64,000 nucleotides of DNA from Novosphingobium barchaimii LL02 (GCF_001046635.1 NZ_KQ130452.1:608668-672667), one strand, 5' to 3'. Shown: positions 38,845 through 47,172, numbered from the stretch's first letter. A program made the numbers and translations. Notes: generated from the letters alone by a model not told the origin.

Positions 38845-39164
38845 TGGTGCTCCGGGCGAAGTTCATCATGCGCTGGCGGCCCGACCAACGCTACGATACC
38901 TGCCCGCCTCTGAAAACGAACACCCGAAGCTGCCTATCGCATTGGAGTGAGCATGCGGCAACCTTGAAGGATCATTCCGAGATGCGCCCGATGCCGGTCG
39001 AAAAGCGCCGGATTTCGCGACCGTTGTGTGGGATTGTGAAAACGCCGGTCGACCCCACGAACCGGATTTTTGACGATCGAAGCGACGGGTTTTCGATTTT
39101 CCCGCGTTCAAGAGCTGTCGCGCAGCAGCGTGGCATGTTCGATCAACCCTCACGAGGTGAAGTC

Positions 39165-39482
39165 ATGAACGTCAAGAAGCTTTCGACACGCATGGGCGCG
39201 ACCCTGATGGCCGCGACCATGATCGTCACTCCGGCCATGGCAGGGGTCAACGGACGGCAGGCGAACCAGCAGCAGCGCATTGCGCAAGGGTGGCGCTCGG
39301 GTGAGTTGACCGGGCGTGAGACGGCGCGACTGGAACGCCAGCAGCATCGCATCCACCGCACCGAACATCGCATGCGCGAGACCGGCGGGATGAACCCGCG
39401 CGAGCGTGCACGGCTGCATGCCCGTCAGGATCGGGCAAGCGCCAACATCCGCCATCAAAAGCATGACGGGTGGCGGCACTGA
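39165..39482 (+). CDS. Small basic exported protein
   Basis: This 105-residue protein has a Sec signal peptide (MNVKKLSTRMGATLMAATMI, cleavage near AMA-GV). The mature part is about 80 residues, rich in Arg, Gln and His, strongly helical, with repeats of the type TARLERQQHRIHRTEHRMRE. There is no Cys in the mature part. GAGGTGA sits five bases before the ATG at 39165, which excludes the longer in-frame reading from 38844. The stop overlaps the EF-hand gene as TGATG. It is the first gene of a seven-gene rightward string. The function is unknown. Confidence 0.8.
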   Translation: MNVKKLSTRMGATLMAATMIVTPAMAGVNGRQANQQQRIAQGWRSGELTGRETARLERQQHRIHRTEHRMRETGGMNPRERARLHARQDRASANIRHQKHDGWRH

Positions 39483-39871
39483 TGCGCCGCCTGGCCATCC
39501 TTGCCCTCCCGGTCGCGCTGCTTCCTGTCGCAGCTCTGGCCGCTCCCGCGTCCGCCAAGGCCGAAGGCATTGGCAAGGTCGAGTTCCAGACCGCGCTGCG
39601 CAGCCGGATGATGCGGGCGGATACGGACGGTGACGGCCGTGTCAGCGCCGTTGAATGGTCCGCCGCCGCCAAGGCGCGGGGCAGGGGAGCAATGGCGGAT
39701 CGCGCCTTCGCGCGAATGGACGCGGACGGCAGCGGCTTCCTTGAAGCCACGGAACTGGATGCGCTGGCAACGAAGCGGTTCGACCGGCAGGATGCCAACC
39801 ACGACGGTCGCCTGTCGGCCGACGAGCGCAAGGCGATGATGGATGCCATGCGGGAGAAGGCTGGCGATTGA
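39482..39871 (+). CDS. Exported EF-hand calcium-binding protein
   Basis: This 129-residue protein has a signal peptide (MRRLAILALPVALLPVAALA) and three EF-hand loops: DTDGDGRVSAVE near residues 47-58, DADGSGFLEATE near 80-91 and DANHDGRLSADE near 103-114. All three keep the Asp/Glu calcium ligands in positions 1, 3, 5 and 12, except Asn or Ser at some inner positions. It should bind calcium in the periplasm. It overlaps the genes on both sides, so it is translated as part of the sigma-factor operon. Confidence 0.9.
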   Translation: MRRLAILALPVALLPVAALAAPASAKAEGIGKVEFQTALRSRMMRADTDGDGRVSAVEWSAAAKARGRGAMADRAFARMDADGSGFLEATELDALATKRFDRQDANHDGRLSADERKAMMDAMREKAGD

Positions 39872-40434
39872 GCGGGATCGGCGACAGCCACGATCCGGAT
39901 GCGGAACTCGTCCGGCGCGTCGTGCAAGGCGATGCGGCAGCGGCGCGGCGCATGGTCGCGGCCAAGCTGCCCCGCCTGCTCGCGCTGGGGACCCGCATCT
40001 TGGGCGATGTGGCTGCGGCGGAGGAGATCGCGCAGGAAAGTCTGCTGCGATCATGGCGGCAGGCGCCGGGCTGGCGCTTCGGTGCAGCGCGGTTCGATAC
40101 CTGGCTCCATCAGGTGGCGCTCAACTTGTGCCGCGACCGGCTGCGCAAGCGGAGGCGCGAGACGCTGACCCCGGAGCCGCCCGAGCGTATCGACCCGGCA
40201 CCGCTGCCGGATCAGGCGCTGGCGAGCATGGACGAAAACCGGCGTATCGAACGCGCGCTGCAGGCGCTGCCGCCGCGCCAGCGCGAGGCGATCGTGCTGC
40301 AGTATTATCAGGAACTCTCGAACGCGGATGCGGCGGCCTTAATGGAGATAAGCGTGGAAGCTCTGGAAAGCCTGCTGTCGCGCGCCCGGCGCGCCTTGCG
40401 CGAACTCTTGCTGGAAACGGACGATGACGCCTGA
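39868..40434 (+). CDS. ECF RNA polymerase sigma factor
   Basis: This 188-residue ECF sigma factor has region 2 with DVAAAEEIAQESLLRSWRQA near residues 47-66 and FDTWLHQVALNLCRDRLRKR near 75. Region 4 has LPPRQREAIVLQYYQELSNADAAALM near 135-160 and EALESLLSRARRALRELL near 165. The most likely start is a TTG at 39868 overlapping the EF-hand stop as TTGA, with GAGAAGG seven bases upstream; no ATG lies near the N-terminus. The anti-sigma candidate follows with an 11-bp overlap. Confidence 0.9.
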   Translation: MSGIGDSHDPDAELVRRVVQGDAAAARRMVAAKLPRLLALGTRILGDVAAAEEIAQESLLRSWRQAPGWRFGAARFDTWLHQVALNLCRDRLRKRRRETLTPEPPERIDPAPLPDQALASMDENRRIERALQALPPRQREAIVLQYYQELSNADAAALMEISVEALESLLSRARRALRELLLETDDDA

Positions 40435-40840
40435 ACGCCTGTCACGCATATTGGCCGCCTACGGCTCCAGCCCCGAGCGCTGGCCCGGCGATGAGCGGGA
40501 GGCGGCCACGCGGCTGCTGGCGCAGGTTCCCGATGCGCAAGCTCGCGCGCGAGAGGAACAGGCGCTTGATGCTCTGCTGGCGCGACATCGCATCCCCGCC
40601 CCTCACGCAGCGCTGGTCGGGCGGACGCTGGCGGCATTCGCGCCGGTTTCCGGGCTTTCGGTTCTGCGCAGCTGGTGGGCGCGGCTGGCCCTGGCGGGCG
40701 CGGCGATTGCTGGCATTGCTGCAGGCATGCTGACGCTCGACGTGCAGCATGGACGTGTGGCGAACCGGCAGATGCTGGCCTTATCCGACGATCAGGACAC
40801 GATCTTCGCATCGCTCGATACCGGCGAGGTCACGCCATGA
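40424..40840 (+). CDS. Membrane-anchored anti-sigma candidate
   Basis: This 138-residue protein has a cytoplasmic N-terminal half (RLSRILAAYGSSPERWPGDERE then a helical stretch), one membrane helix near residues 87-105 (LALAGAAIAGIAAGMLTLD) and a short periplasmic tail. Its position right after an ECF sigma gene, with overlap, and its one-helix layout fit an anti-sigma factor, as CnrY is for CnrH. There is no zinc-binding HxxxCxxC motif. Assignment is from context and topology, not clear homology. The stop overlaps the next start as ATGA. Confidence 0.7.
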   Translation: MTPERLSRILAAYGSSPERWPGDEREAATRLLAQVPDAQARAREEQALDALLARHRIPAPHAALVGRTLAAFAPVSGLSVLRSWWARLALAGAAIAGIAAGMLTLDVQHGRVANRQMLALSDDQDTIFASLDTGEVTP

Positions 40841-41313
40841 AAGGGCGCGGTTTCCAGATCCTGCTGGTCTGCTCGCTGGTCCTCAACGTATTCATGATCG
40901 GCGGGCTGGTCGGCGCGGGTGTCATGTGGCAGCGCGCCGAGGTGCAGCCTCCGGTGAACGGCCTGGGCCGCGCCGGGCGCCTGCGCATGGCGGCCCAGGA
41001 CCTGCCTCAACCCTATCGCCGAGACCTGCGCCGCACGGTGGTGGAAACCATGCGCACGCTCAAGCCCCAGCTCGGCGAGGCGCGCGCGGCCCGGCGGGAG
41101 GCGGCCCGGCTTCTTGCACAGCCCACGCTCGACCAGGCTGCGCTGGATGCCACGCTGGCGCGCGGCCGCGCCGCAGACAGCGCCGTACGCACCCGCTTGG
41201 AGGCAAGCATCGCCGGTTTCGCTGCTGGATTGCCGCAGCAAGAGCGCTTGCGGCTGCTCGAGGCGTTGACACGCCAGCAGCCGCGATCGCCCGGACACGA
41301 GAAGCGGCCATGA
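40837..41313 (+). CDS. CnrX/Metal_resist-like periplasmic sensor protein
   Basis: This 158-residue protein has an N-terminal membrane anchor (FQILLVCSLVLNVFMIGGLV) and a periplasmic four-helix hairpin domain. The block DLPQPYRRDLRRTVVETMRTLKPQLGEARAARREAARLLAQ near residues 54-94 is typical of the heavy-metal resistance (CnrX/CzcX-like) fold. The periplasmic domain has no Cys, and its only His is next to the C-terminus, so the usual nickel/cobalt ligands are absent. It overlaps both neighbours and completes a sigma/anti-sigma/sensor trio. Confidence 0.75.
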   Translation: MKGRGFQILLVCSLVLNVFMIGGLVGAGVMWQRAEVQPPVNGLGRAGRLRMAAQDLPQPYRRDLRRTVVETMRTLKPQLGEARAARREAARLLAQPTLDQAALDATLARGRAADSAVRTRLEASIAGFAAGLPQQERLRLLEALTRQQPRSPGHEKRP

Positions 41314-42692
41314 CCATTGCCATCGCGCTTAACCGCTTTGGACTCGGCGCACGTCCCGACGAGACCTTGTCGCGCGACCCGAAGGGCTTCCTGCTCGACC
41401 AATTCGGCCGTTACGAGGCACTCCCTCCGGCCTGGGCGACCTTGCCGGGCAGCCAGGCGATCGCGGCCGGCTATATCGCCGAGCGACAGGAGGTGCGATC
41501 GACGCAGGGCGACGCCAAGCAACGCGCCCGCATCGACCTGCGCAAGGATGGCCGCGATATCCTGCGCGTTGCCGCGAATGCCCGCGCGGTCAGCGCGCTG
41601 ACGACGCCGACCCCATTCGTCGAGCGGCTGGTGCATTTCTGGTCGAACCATTTCGCGATCTCGGCTGACAAGCAGACGGTGATCCCCTTCGCTGGCGCAT
41701 TCGAGGCCGAGGCGATCCGTCCGCACGTGCTGGGCCGGTTCGAGGACATGCTGCTCGCGGTAGAGCGGCATCCGGCGATGCAACTCTTTCTGGATCAGGC
41801 GCAGTCGGTTGGCCCCGGCAGCGCGTTCGCTCGCCGTGCGACTAGCCGCGATCCGAAGAAGGCGCCCGGGCTCAACGAGAACCTCGCGCGCGAGATCATG
41901 GAGCTTCACACGCTGGGCGCCCGTACCGGATACACCCAGGCCGACATAACCGAGTTCGCCCGTGCTCTCACGGGATGGAGCAGCGTCGGGCTGGGCCGGG
42001 GCGGCAAGGTGCGCGCGGGGGCCGGGGATCCGGGCAGCTTCGTGTTCAGGCCAATGCTGCACGAACCCGGGACGCGCACGATCATGGGCCGCAGTTACGC
42101 CCAGCAAGGCGAGGGGCAGCCACTGGCGATCCTTGGCGAACTTGCCGCCGCGCACTCCACGGCCGACCACATTGCGACGAAGCTGGCGCGGCATTTCGTT
42201 GCGGACGAACCGCCACCTGCATTGGTCGCCCGTCTCTCCGCTGCGTTTCGCGAAAGCAGTGGCGACTTGCCGGCCGTCTATCGTGCGCTGGTGGTAGCGC
42301 CTGAAAGCTGGGCGCCCACCCTGGCGAAGTTCAAGACGCCGTGGGAATGGCTGATCTCCTCGATGCGCGGCCTGGGTATGAGTGATGCCAACGAGATTCA
42401 GGTCGCGGGCGTTATGCAGCAACTGGGGCAGCCGGTGTGGCGCCCCGGATCGCCCGCCGGGTTCGACGACGTGGCGGCCAGTTGGGCCGCGCCCGATGCG
42501 CTCGTGCGCCGCGTCGAAATGGCGCAGCGCCTGACGGTGCGCGCAACTGGAGCAATCGATCCACGCGAACTGGCGCCAAAACTTCTGCCCGGAAACCTGG
42601 CCCCCGCGACGGCGCAAGCGATCGCGCGGGCGGAAAGCCTGCCGACCGGCCTGGCGCTGCTGCTGGTATCGCCGGAATTCCTGAGGAGGTGA
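41310..42692 (+). CDS. DUF1800 family protein
   Basis: This 460-residue protein has the DUF1800 blocks: ALNRFGLGARPDE near residues 6-18, ERLVHFWSNHFAIS near 106, PGLNENLAREIMELHTLG near 187-204, YTQADITEFARALTGWS near 209 and KLARHFVADEPPP near 291. These proteins are almost always paired with DUF1501, as here. The biochemical function is unknown. I see no signal peptide. The ATG overlaps the previous stop as ATGA, and the DUF1501 gene starts two bases after its stop. Confidence 0.9.
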   Translation: MTIAIALNRFGLGARPDETLSRDPKGFLLDQFGRYEALPPAWATLPGSQAIAAGYIAERQEVRSTQGDAKQRARIDLRKDGRDILRVAANARAVSALTTPTPFVERLVHFWSNHFAISADKQTVIPFAGAFEAEAIRPHVLGRFEDMLLAVERHPAMQLFLDQAQSVGPGSAFARRATSRDPKKAPGLNENLAREIMELHTLGARTGYTQADITEFARALTGWSSVGLGRGGKVRAGAGDPGSFVFRPMLHEPGTRTIMGRSYAQQGEGQPLAILGELAAAHSTADHIATKLARHFVADEPPPALVARLSAAFRESSGDLPAVYRALVVAPESWAPTLAKFKTPWEWLISSMRGLGMSDANEIQVAGVMQQLGQPVWRPGSPAGFDDVAASWAAPDALVRRVEMAQRLTVRATGAIDPRELAPKLLPGNLAPATAQAIARAESLPTGLALLLVSPEFLRR

Positions 42693-42694
42693 TC

Positions 42695-43834
42695 ATGACG
42701 TATTCGCGCCGCCATGCCTTGCGCAACATCGCCGCCGTCGGAGCGGGGGCTCTCTTCTGCCCGCGCATCGCCTTTGCAGCCGTGCCGGGAGACCGGCGTT
42801 TCGTCTTCGTGATCCAGCGCGGCGCGGCGGATGGGCTGAACATCGTCGTGCCCCATGGCGATCCCGGCTATGCGGCGGCGCGGGGCGCTCTGGCCATAGA
42901 CCCGGCAAATATGATCAAGCTCGATGGCATGTTCGGGCTTCATTCGGCGCTGAAGGAAACCGGCAGGATGTACGCCGACGGGCAGGCGCTGGCGCTCCAC
43001 GCCGTCGCCTCGTCCTATCGCGAGCGGTCGCATTTCGATGGGCAGAATGTGCTGGAGACGGGCGGCAATCGGCCCTACGCGATCAAGGACGGGTGGATGA
43101 ACCGCCTTGTCAGCCTCATGCCGGGCACCCATGCCGAGCCGATCGCGTTCGCGCCGATTGTGCCGCTCGCCTTGCGCGGCGCGGCGCCGGTTACCTCCTA
43201 TGCCTCGTCGAGCCTCCCGCGCGCGACCGACGACCTGATGGCGCGGGTGGAGGGCCTTTATGCGAGCGATGCTGCGCTCCACGCCCTGTGGTCCGCCGCG
43301 ATGGCGACGCGCGCGCAGGCGGGCGAGGATGCCGGTGGGCAGGACCCGGCCGCGCTGGGGCGCCTTGTCGCGGGGTTCCTCGCCCGGCCCGATGGCCCGC
43401 GCGTGGCGATGATCGAAACCGGCGGCTGGGATACACACAGCGGCCAGGGCGGGCGAATGGCGACGCAACTCAAGCGGCTGGATGCGATGCTCGCCGCCCT
43501 TCGCGATGGCATGGGAACTGTTTGGAGCAAAACCATCGTGTTGGTGGCCACCGAGTTCGGGCGCACTGTGGCGGCTAATGGAACCGGCGGTACGGACCAT
43601 GGCACGGCCTCCGCCACGCTGCTGGTTGGCGGTGCGGTGCAGGGCAGGAAAGTGCTGGCGGACTGGCCGGGGCTGTCACCCGGCGCGCTGCACGAAGGAC
43701 GGGACTTGCGCCCGACTATGTCGCTGGAAGTCGTTATCGGCAATGTGCTCGCGCAAAGCTACGGCATCGATCCAGGCAAGCTCTTTTCGGCCACTAAGCC
43801 GATAGAGCACATCGGTGGTCTGTTGAGGAGCTGA
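42695..43834 (+). CDS. DUF1501 family protein with Tat signal
   Basis: This 379-residue protein has a twin-arginine signal peptide (SRRHALRNI then a hydrophobic stretch to about residue 29). The domain is of the sulfatase/alkaline-phosphatase-like DUF1501 type: VIQRGAADGLNIVVP near 39, LHAVASSYRERSHFDGQNVLE near 100, ETGGWDTHSGQGG near 243-255 and TEFGRTVAANGTGGTDHGT near 286. The Asp/His residues in the last blocks fit a metal site. It has AGGAGGTGATC before the ATG. It is the last gene of the string before the IS element. Confidence 0.9.
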   Translation: MTYSRRHALRNIAAVGAGALFCPRIAFAAVPGDRRFVFVIQRGAADGLNIVVPHGDPGYAAARGALAIDPANMIKLDGMFGLHSALKETGRMYADGQALALHAVASSYRERSHFDGQNVLETGGNRPYAIKDGWMNRLVSLMPGTHAEPIAFAPIVPLALRGAAPVTSYASSSLPRATDDLMARVEGLYASDAALHALWSAAMATRAQAGEDAGGQDPAALGRLVAGFLARPDGPRVAMIETGGWDTHSGQGGRMATQLKRLDAMLAALRDGMGTVWSKTIVLVATEFGRTVAANGTGGTDHGTASATLLVGGAVQGRKVLADWPGLSPGALHEGRDLRPTMSLEVVIGNVLAQSYGIDPGKLFSATKPIEHIGGLLRS

Positions 43835-43859
43835 GCCGAAACGCCGGAGTAGCAAAAAT

Positions 43860-44780
43860 TATAAGTGTCTGACTCAGAAGATAATCAAGCAAAGCAATAC
43901 CTTGCAGTTCGCCGGGTAAGCATGCGGATCGAGGCGATGGTCGCCCATGCGATCGAGGACGCGACGGTTGTCTCCCAATCCTTGGCGAGCCGGCGGCATC
44001 TGCCGAGCCATGCGAAAGTCCGTTCGACGACCCATCGGCGGGGGAGGACGTGGAAGCCCTTGGCCTTGTCGGACCGTTTGATGATATTGATCGTCCACGC
44101 TCCCGATCCGGCGAGTGCATTCCTGAGTTTGTCACCGGCATAGCCCCCATCGGCAAAAACATGCCGCAGCCACGGGAAGCGTTTCGCACGGCCTTGAGGA
44201 CATCGACGGCACCGTCGCGGTCTTGGATGTCGGCGGTGTGGACGAGGATGAAGATGAGAAAGCCGCAGGTGTCGGTCAGGATATGCCGCTTGCGGCCCTT
44301 GATCTTCTTGCCCGCGTCATACCCGCAAGGGCCGCCGCTTTCGGTGGTTTTCACTGACTGGCTGTCGATCACACCGGCGCTCGGCGAGGCTTCGCGCCCT
44401 TCGATCTCGCGTAGGTTCATCACGAGCACCGTGTTCATGGCCTCGAGCAAACCGGTGTTGCGCCAAGCGTAGAAATAGCGCTGCACCGTCGATACCGGCG
44501 GAAAGCACTTGGGCAGAAGCCGCCAGGCGCAGCCACTTGCCGCGATATAGAGCAAGGCATTCACAACCTCGCGCATGTCCGTCGTCCGACGACGGCCTCC
44601 ACGCTTGGCCGGTGGGATAAACGGCGCCGCCAATGACCATTCACGGTCCGTCATATCACTGGAATAGCGCAATCCTTTCCGGCTATGCTCCTGCCGGGCA
44701 ATACCAGTCCATGTCATTGATCGCTCCATCTCTCGCAGGACGGACTGAATCACAACATACTGGTATTGCTCAACAACTTT
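43860..44780 (-). mobile_element. IS5-family insertion sequence (ends not resolved)
   Basis: The element is recognised by its IS5-type transposase frame between DUF1501 and a VOC gene. I could not find convincing terminal inverted repeats or a target duplication. The limits given are estimates based on typical distances between transposase and IS ends. TGACTCAG near 43870 and TGATTCAG (minus strand, near 44750) are weakly similar and could be parts of the ends. Confidence 0.65.
43885..44717 (-). pseudogene. Frameshifted IS5-family transposase
   Basis: The first frame, MTWTGIARQEHSRKGLRYSS followed by DMTDREWSLAAPFIPP, is the DUF4096/IS5 N-terminus. It continues through AGVIDSQSVKTTESGG, with the first catalytic Asp, to AVDVLKAVRN. 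Near 44180 the reading passes to another frame: FPWLRHVFADGGYAGDKLRNAL with the second Asp, then RRWVVERTFAWLGRCRRLAKDWE with the catalytic Glu, ending at TGA 43885-43887. One base seems to be missing at the junction. This may be inactivation or programmed frameshifting; the position makes inactivation more likely. Confidence 0.75.
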
Positions 44781-44811
44781 CGGGGCGGGCTCTAAGGATT
44801 GAAGACGGATC

Positions 44812-45192
44812 TCAGCTGGCGACGCCATAGACGTCGAGCTTGCTGCCATCGGGATCGCGGGTGTAGGCGGCCAGGGCGCCGGGTGCCCATGGCCGGGGGC
44901 CAACCGCCCCCTCGTCGGGCGCGCCAAGTGTCAGCGCGGTTTCGTGAAATACGCGGACGGCAGCCTTGTTCGGCGCCGCGAAGCTGATCGTCACCCCGTT
45001 TCCGACGGTTGCGGGCTGTCCGTTGCGGGGCCGGGTGACCATGAAGCACGGTTCGCCATCCCCCCACATCGATGCGTTGTCCTCAAGATCGAGGAGGCGG
45101 GTCCAGCCAAGCGTGGCCAGCACCGCGTCGTAGAACCGGCGCGACCGTTCGATGTCGTTGGTGCCGACGGTGATATGCGTGAAGCCGCTCAT
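44812..45192 (-). CDS. VOC-family (glyoxalase-like) protein
   Basis: This 126-residue protein is a single vicinal-oxygen-chelate fold. HITVGTNDIERSRRFYDAVLATLG near residues 5-28 is the usual first beta-alpha unit, and AAYTRDPDGSKLDVYG near 108-123 ends the domain. The substrate is unknown. Its ATG overlaps the stop of the upstream NmrA-like gene by four bases, so the two are one operon. The IS element lies just downstream. Confidence 0.88.
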   Translation of the reverse strand: MSGFTHITVGTNDIERSRRFYDAVLATLGWTRLLDLEDNASMWGDGEPCFMVTRPRNGQPATVGNGVTISFAAPNKAAVRVFHETALTLGAPDEGAVGPRPWAPGALAAYTRDPDGSKLDVYGVAS

Positions 45193-46049
45193 GCCGCCTC
45201 CGCGATCAGCGCTTCGGCTAGTACGGCTGACAAGTTACGCGGCTTGCGCCCGGTCAGGCGTTCGACGTCGCCCGACAGATAGTCGTAATTGTGCGAAGCG
45301 GCCTCGCGCTTGCCTTCGACGATGGCGTCGACAAAAGTTGCGGGGATCCCCGCCTGGTTCAGCCCGTCGCGCAGGGCCGCCTCCTCCATGACGATAAAAC
45401 CGATCTCCCGCCCCAAAACGGCGCTGACGTGCGCGGCCTTCTCCCGGCCCGTCAGCCGTTCCGGCCCGCTGATCTGATAGATGGCGCCGTCATGCCCCTC
45501 ACCCGTCAACACAGCCGCGGCGGCGGCGGCAAGATCGTCGCGCGAGACATAGGCAACACTTTCCTCACCAAGGCCGGTCAGCACGCCATGCGCGGTAGAC
45601 AGTTGCGCTTCCTGCGCCATCGCTTCGGCGTGGAAACTGGGGCGCAGGATCGTCCAGTTCGGCGCGTTGGCGATGAGGTGCTGCTCGCCGATCCAGTAGT
45701 CATTGGCCATCGACGGGGTCATCACCTTGCGCGTGCCCTGCGCAGAAACCATTACGATCCGGCCAACGCCAGCGGCGACCGCCGCATCGATGGCGCGGAT
45801 GAACTGAGGGCCGCGAATGTCGGGGCGAAGGTCCGCGCTCGGGATGATGAGCAGGCTGTCCAGACCGGCATAGGCCCCGGCCAGGCTCGCCGGGTCGTCA
45901 TAATCTCCGAAGCACGTGGTGACAGCTGCGGTGGAGATAGCATCAGGAGTACGCGAAATCGCGAAGACCTCGTGGCCATCCCGCGCGATCAGGTTGGCGA
46001 TTGTGGAACGCCCGAGCTTACCGTTCGCACCGCTGACACCGATTTTCAT
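45189..46049 (-). CDS. NmrA-like NAD(P)H-binding protein (quinone oxidoreductase QorB type)
   Basis: This 286-residue atypical SDR begins with the Rossmann motif MKIGVSGANGKLGRSTIANL. Blocks such as IVMVSAQGTRKV near residue 97, NWTILRPSFHAE near 128 and YQISGPERLTG near 188 match the NmrA/QorB group, which uses NADPH to reduce quinones or senses the cofactor. The ATG at 46049 has AAGGAAG before it. It is divergent from hxlR and preceded by one copy of a 42-bp element also found before the cupin gene, so it is likely controlled by that regulator. Confidence 0.85.
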   Translation of the reverse strand: MKIGVSGANGKLGRSTIANLIARDGHEVFAISRTPDAISTAAVTTCFGDYDDPASLAGAYAGLDSLLIIPSADLRPDIRGPQFIRAIDAAVAAGVGRIVMVSAQGTRKVMTPSMANDYWIGEQHLIANAPNWTILRPSFHAEAMAQEAQLSTAHGVLTGLGEESVAYVSRDDLAAAAAAVLTGEGHDGAIYQISGPERLTGREKAAHVSAVLGREIGFIVMEEAALRDGLNQAGIPATFVDAIVEGKREAASHNYDYLSGDVERLTGRKPRNLSAVLAEALIAEAA

Positions 46050-46109
46050 GGCTGCTTCCTTCACAAATATAATGTTCGTCCCGGAAGTAGGACGCGGCAC
46101 AATTCGCAC

Positions 46110-46151
46110 AAGAATGCACTTTTCTGTGCGCCACGATCACGGATGTTCGTG
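46110..46151 (-). promoter_or_regulatory. 42-bp shared element, copy 1 (before the NmrA-like gene)
   Basis: On the minus strand it begins CACGAACATCCGTGATCGTG and ends GTGCATTCTT, about 60 bases before the NmrA-like start codon. It matches copy 2 (46673-46714) at 38 of 42 positions and points toward its own target gene in the same way. It also lies in the divergent gap next to hxlR. Confidence 0.75.
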
Positions 46152-46247
46152 CCAACGCCATAGGCACATTTGAACGTGACGCACTTTTTGTTCATGCCGG
46201 GAGATGCTATCGGGGTCGTCTTCCTTTGGAGATACCATGAGGTGTCC

Positions 46248-46661
46248 ATGCCCATTCCGAACGCCACGCCGTCCTCGCCTCGCCTCCATCTTGTCGCTGA
46301 TGATGAGGATCATTCCGGCTGCCGGGCGCTGCTGCAGGTGCTCGATCGCATCGGCGACAAGTGGACGGTGATGGTGGTCGGGACGCTGGCCAGGGGCCCG
46401 ATGCGCTTCAACGCGATCCAGCGCGCTATCAATGGTATTTCGCACCGCATGCTCACGCTGACGCTGCGCGGCCTCGAACGCGATGGCATGGTCGAGCGCC
46501 GAGCCTTTGCGACGATCCCGCCTAAAGTCGAATATGAACTGACTCCGCTCGGCCGATCGCTGATCGCCCCACTCGATACACTGATGGGCTGGGCGCAGGA
46601 GAACCGCCCGACGATCGAGCAGGCGCAGACCGGGTATGACGGACGGCCGCAGGGCGACTGA
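46248..46661 (+). CDS. HxlR-family transcriptional regulator
   Basis: This 137-residue winged-helix regulator has the HxlR pattern: GCRALLQVLDRIGDKWTVMVVGTL near residues 24-47, FNAIQRAINGISHRMLTLTLRGLERDG near 54-80, and VEYELTPLGRSLIAPL near 92. The Cys at position 25 sits where redox-sensing HxlR proteins have their reactive Cys, which suggests quinone or electrophile sensing. The ATG at 46248 has GAGGTG before it. It lies between two genes that carry the same upstream element and is probably their regulator. Confidence 0.9.
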   Translation: MPIPNATPSSPRLHLVADDEDHSGCRALLQVLDRIGDKWTVMVVGTLARGPMRFNAIQRAINGISHRMLTLTLRGLERDGMVERRAFATIPPKVEYELTPLGRSLIAPLDTLMGWAQENRPTIEQAQTGYDGRPQGD

Positions 46662-46672
46662 CCGAGGTTTCA

Positions 46673-46714
46673 CGAACATCCGTGATCGTGGCGCACAAAC
46701 TTGTGCATTCTTGC
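46673..46714 (+). promoter_or_regulatory. 42-bp shared element, copy 2 (before the cupin gene)
   Basis: It begins CACGAACATCCGTGATCGTG and ends GTGCATTCTT, starting 11 bases after the hxlR stop and ending 76 bases before the cupin start. It contains the perfect palindrome GCACAAACTTGTGC (46694-46707) and the arms CACGA...TCGTG. Together with copy 1 it forms an inverted pair around hxlR. Confidence 0.75.
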
Positions 46715-46790
46715 GGCGGATCGGATGCCCCATATCTCTGCAACCTGCCCGGCGACGCTCGCATTGAGCGCGCGCAACAGGATTTGCAAC

Positions 46791-47162
46791 ATGACCGACC
46801 AGCCCATCATCGAGACATTCGAGAGCGTCGAATGGAAGGATTTCCCGAACGCACCTGGTGTGCAGTATGTCGATGTCGAAGGCTCGATTTCCTCACCCGG
46901 TCCGTTTCTCGCGCGGGTGCGCTTTCCTGGCGGGACCGACACGCCGCCGCATCGGCATGAAGCGCCCTTCATCGACCGCAATACCGTGATTTCAGGTACG
47001 CTGTTTGTCGGGATCGGCGAGACGTTCGACAAGTCTAAAGGCATTGCGGTGCCCCCGGGCGGGGTCGTCGCCATTCCACCTGGTGTCGCACATTTTGCAT
47101 GGTCGGACGAAGAGACAGTCGTACATGTTCATGGCGAAGGGCCGTGGTTGCCGACTGCCTGA
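46791..47162 (+). CDS. Cupin-domain protein
   Basis: This 123-residue single-domain cupin has the first motif with the metal ligands in GGTDTPPHRHEAPF near residues 43-56, a glycine-rich turn ISGTLFVGIGE near 61, and the second motif region VVAIPPGVAHFAWSDEE near 85-101. It could be a small dioxygenase, isomerase or sensor; no substrate is evident. The ATG at 46791 is preferred to the in-frame start at 46701, which lies in the regulatory element. It is convergent with the AraC gene. Confidence 0.85.
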   Translation: MTDQPIIETFESVEWKDFPNAPGVQYVDVEGSISSPGPFLARVRFPGGTDTPPHRHEAPFIDRNTVISGTLFVGIGETFDKSKGIAVPPGGVVAIPPGVAHFAWSDEETVVHVHGEGPWLPTA

Positions 47163-47172
47163 CTGCGCCCTT

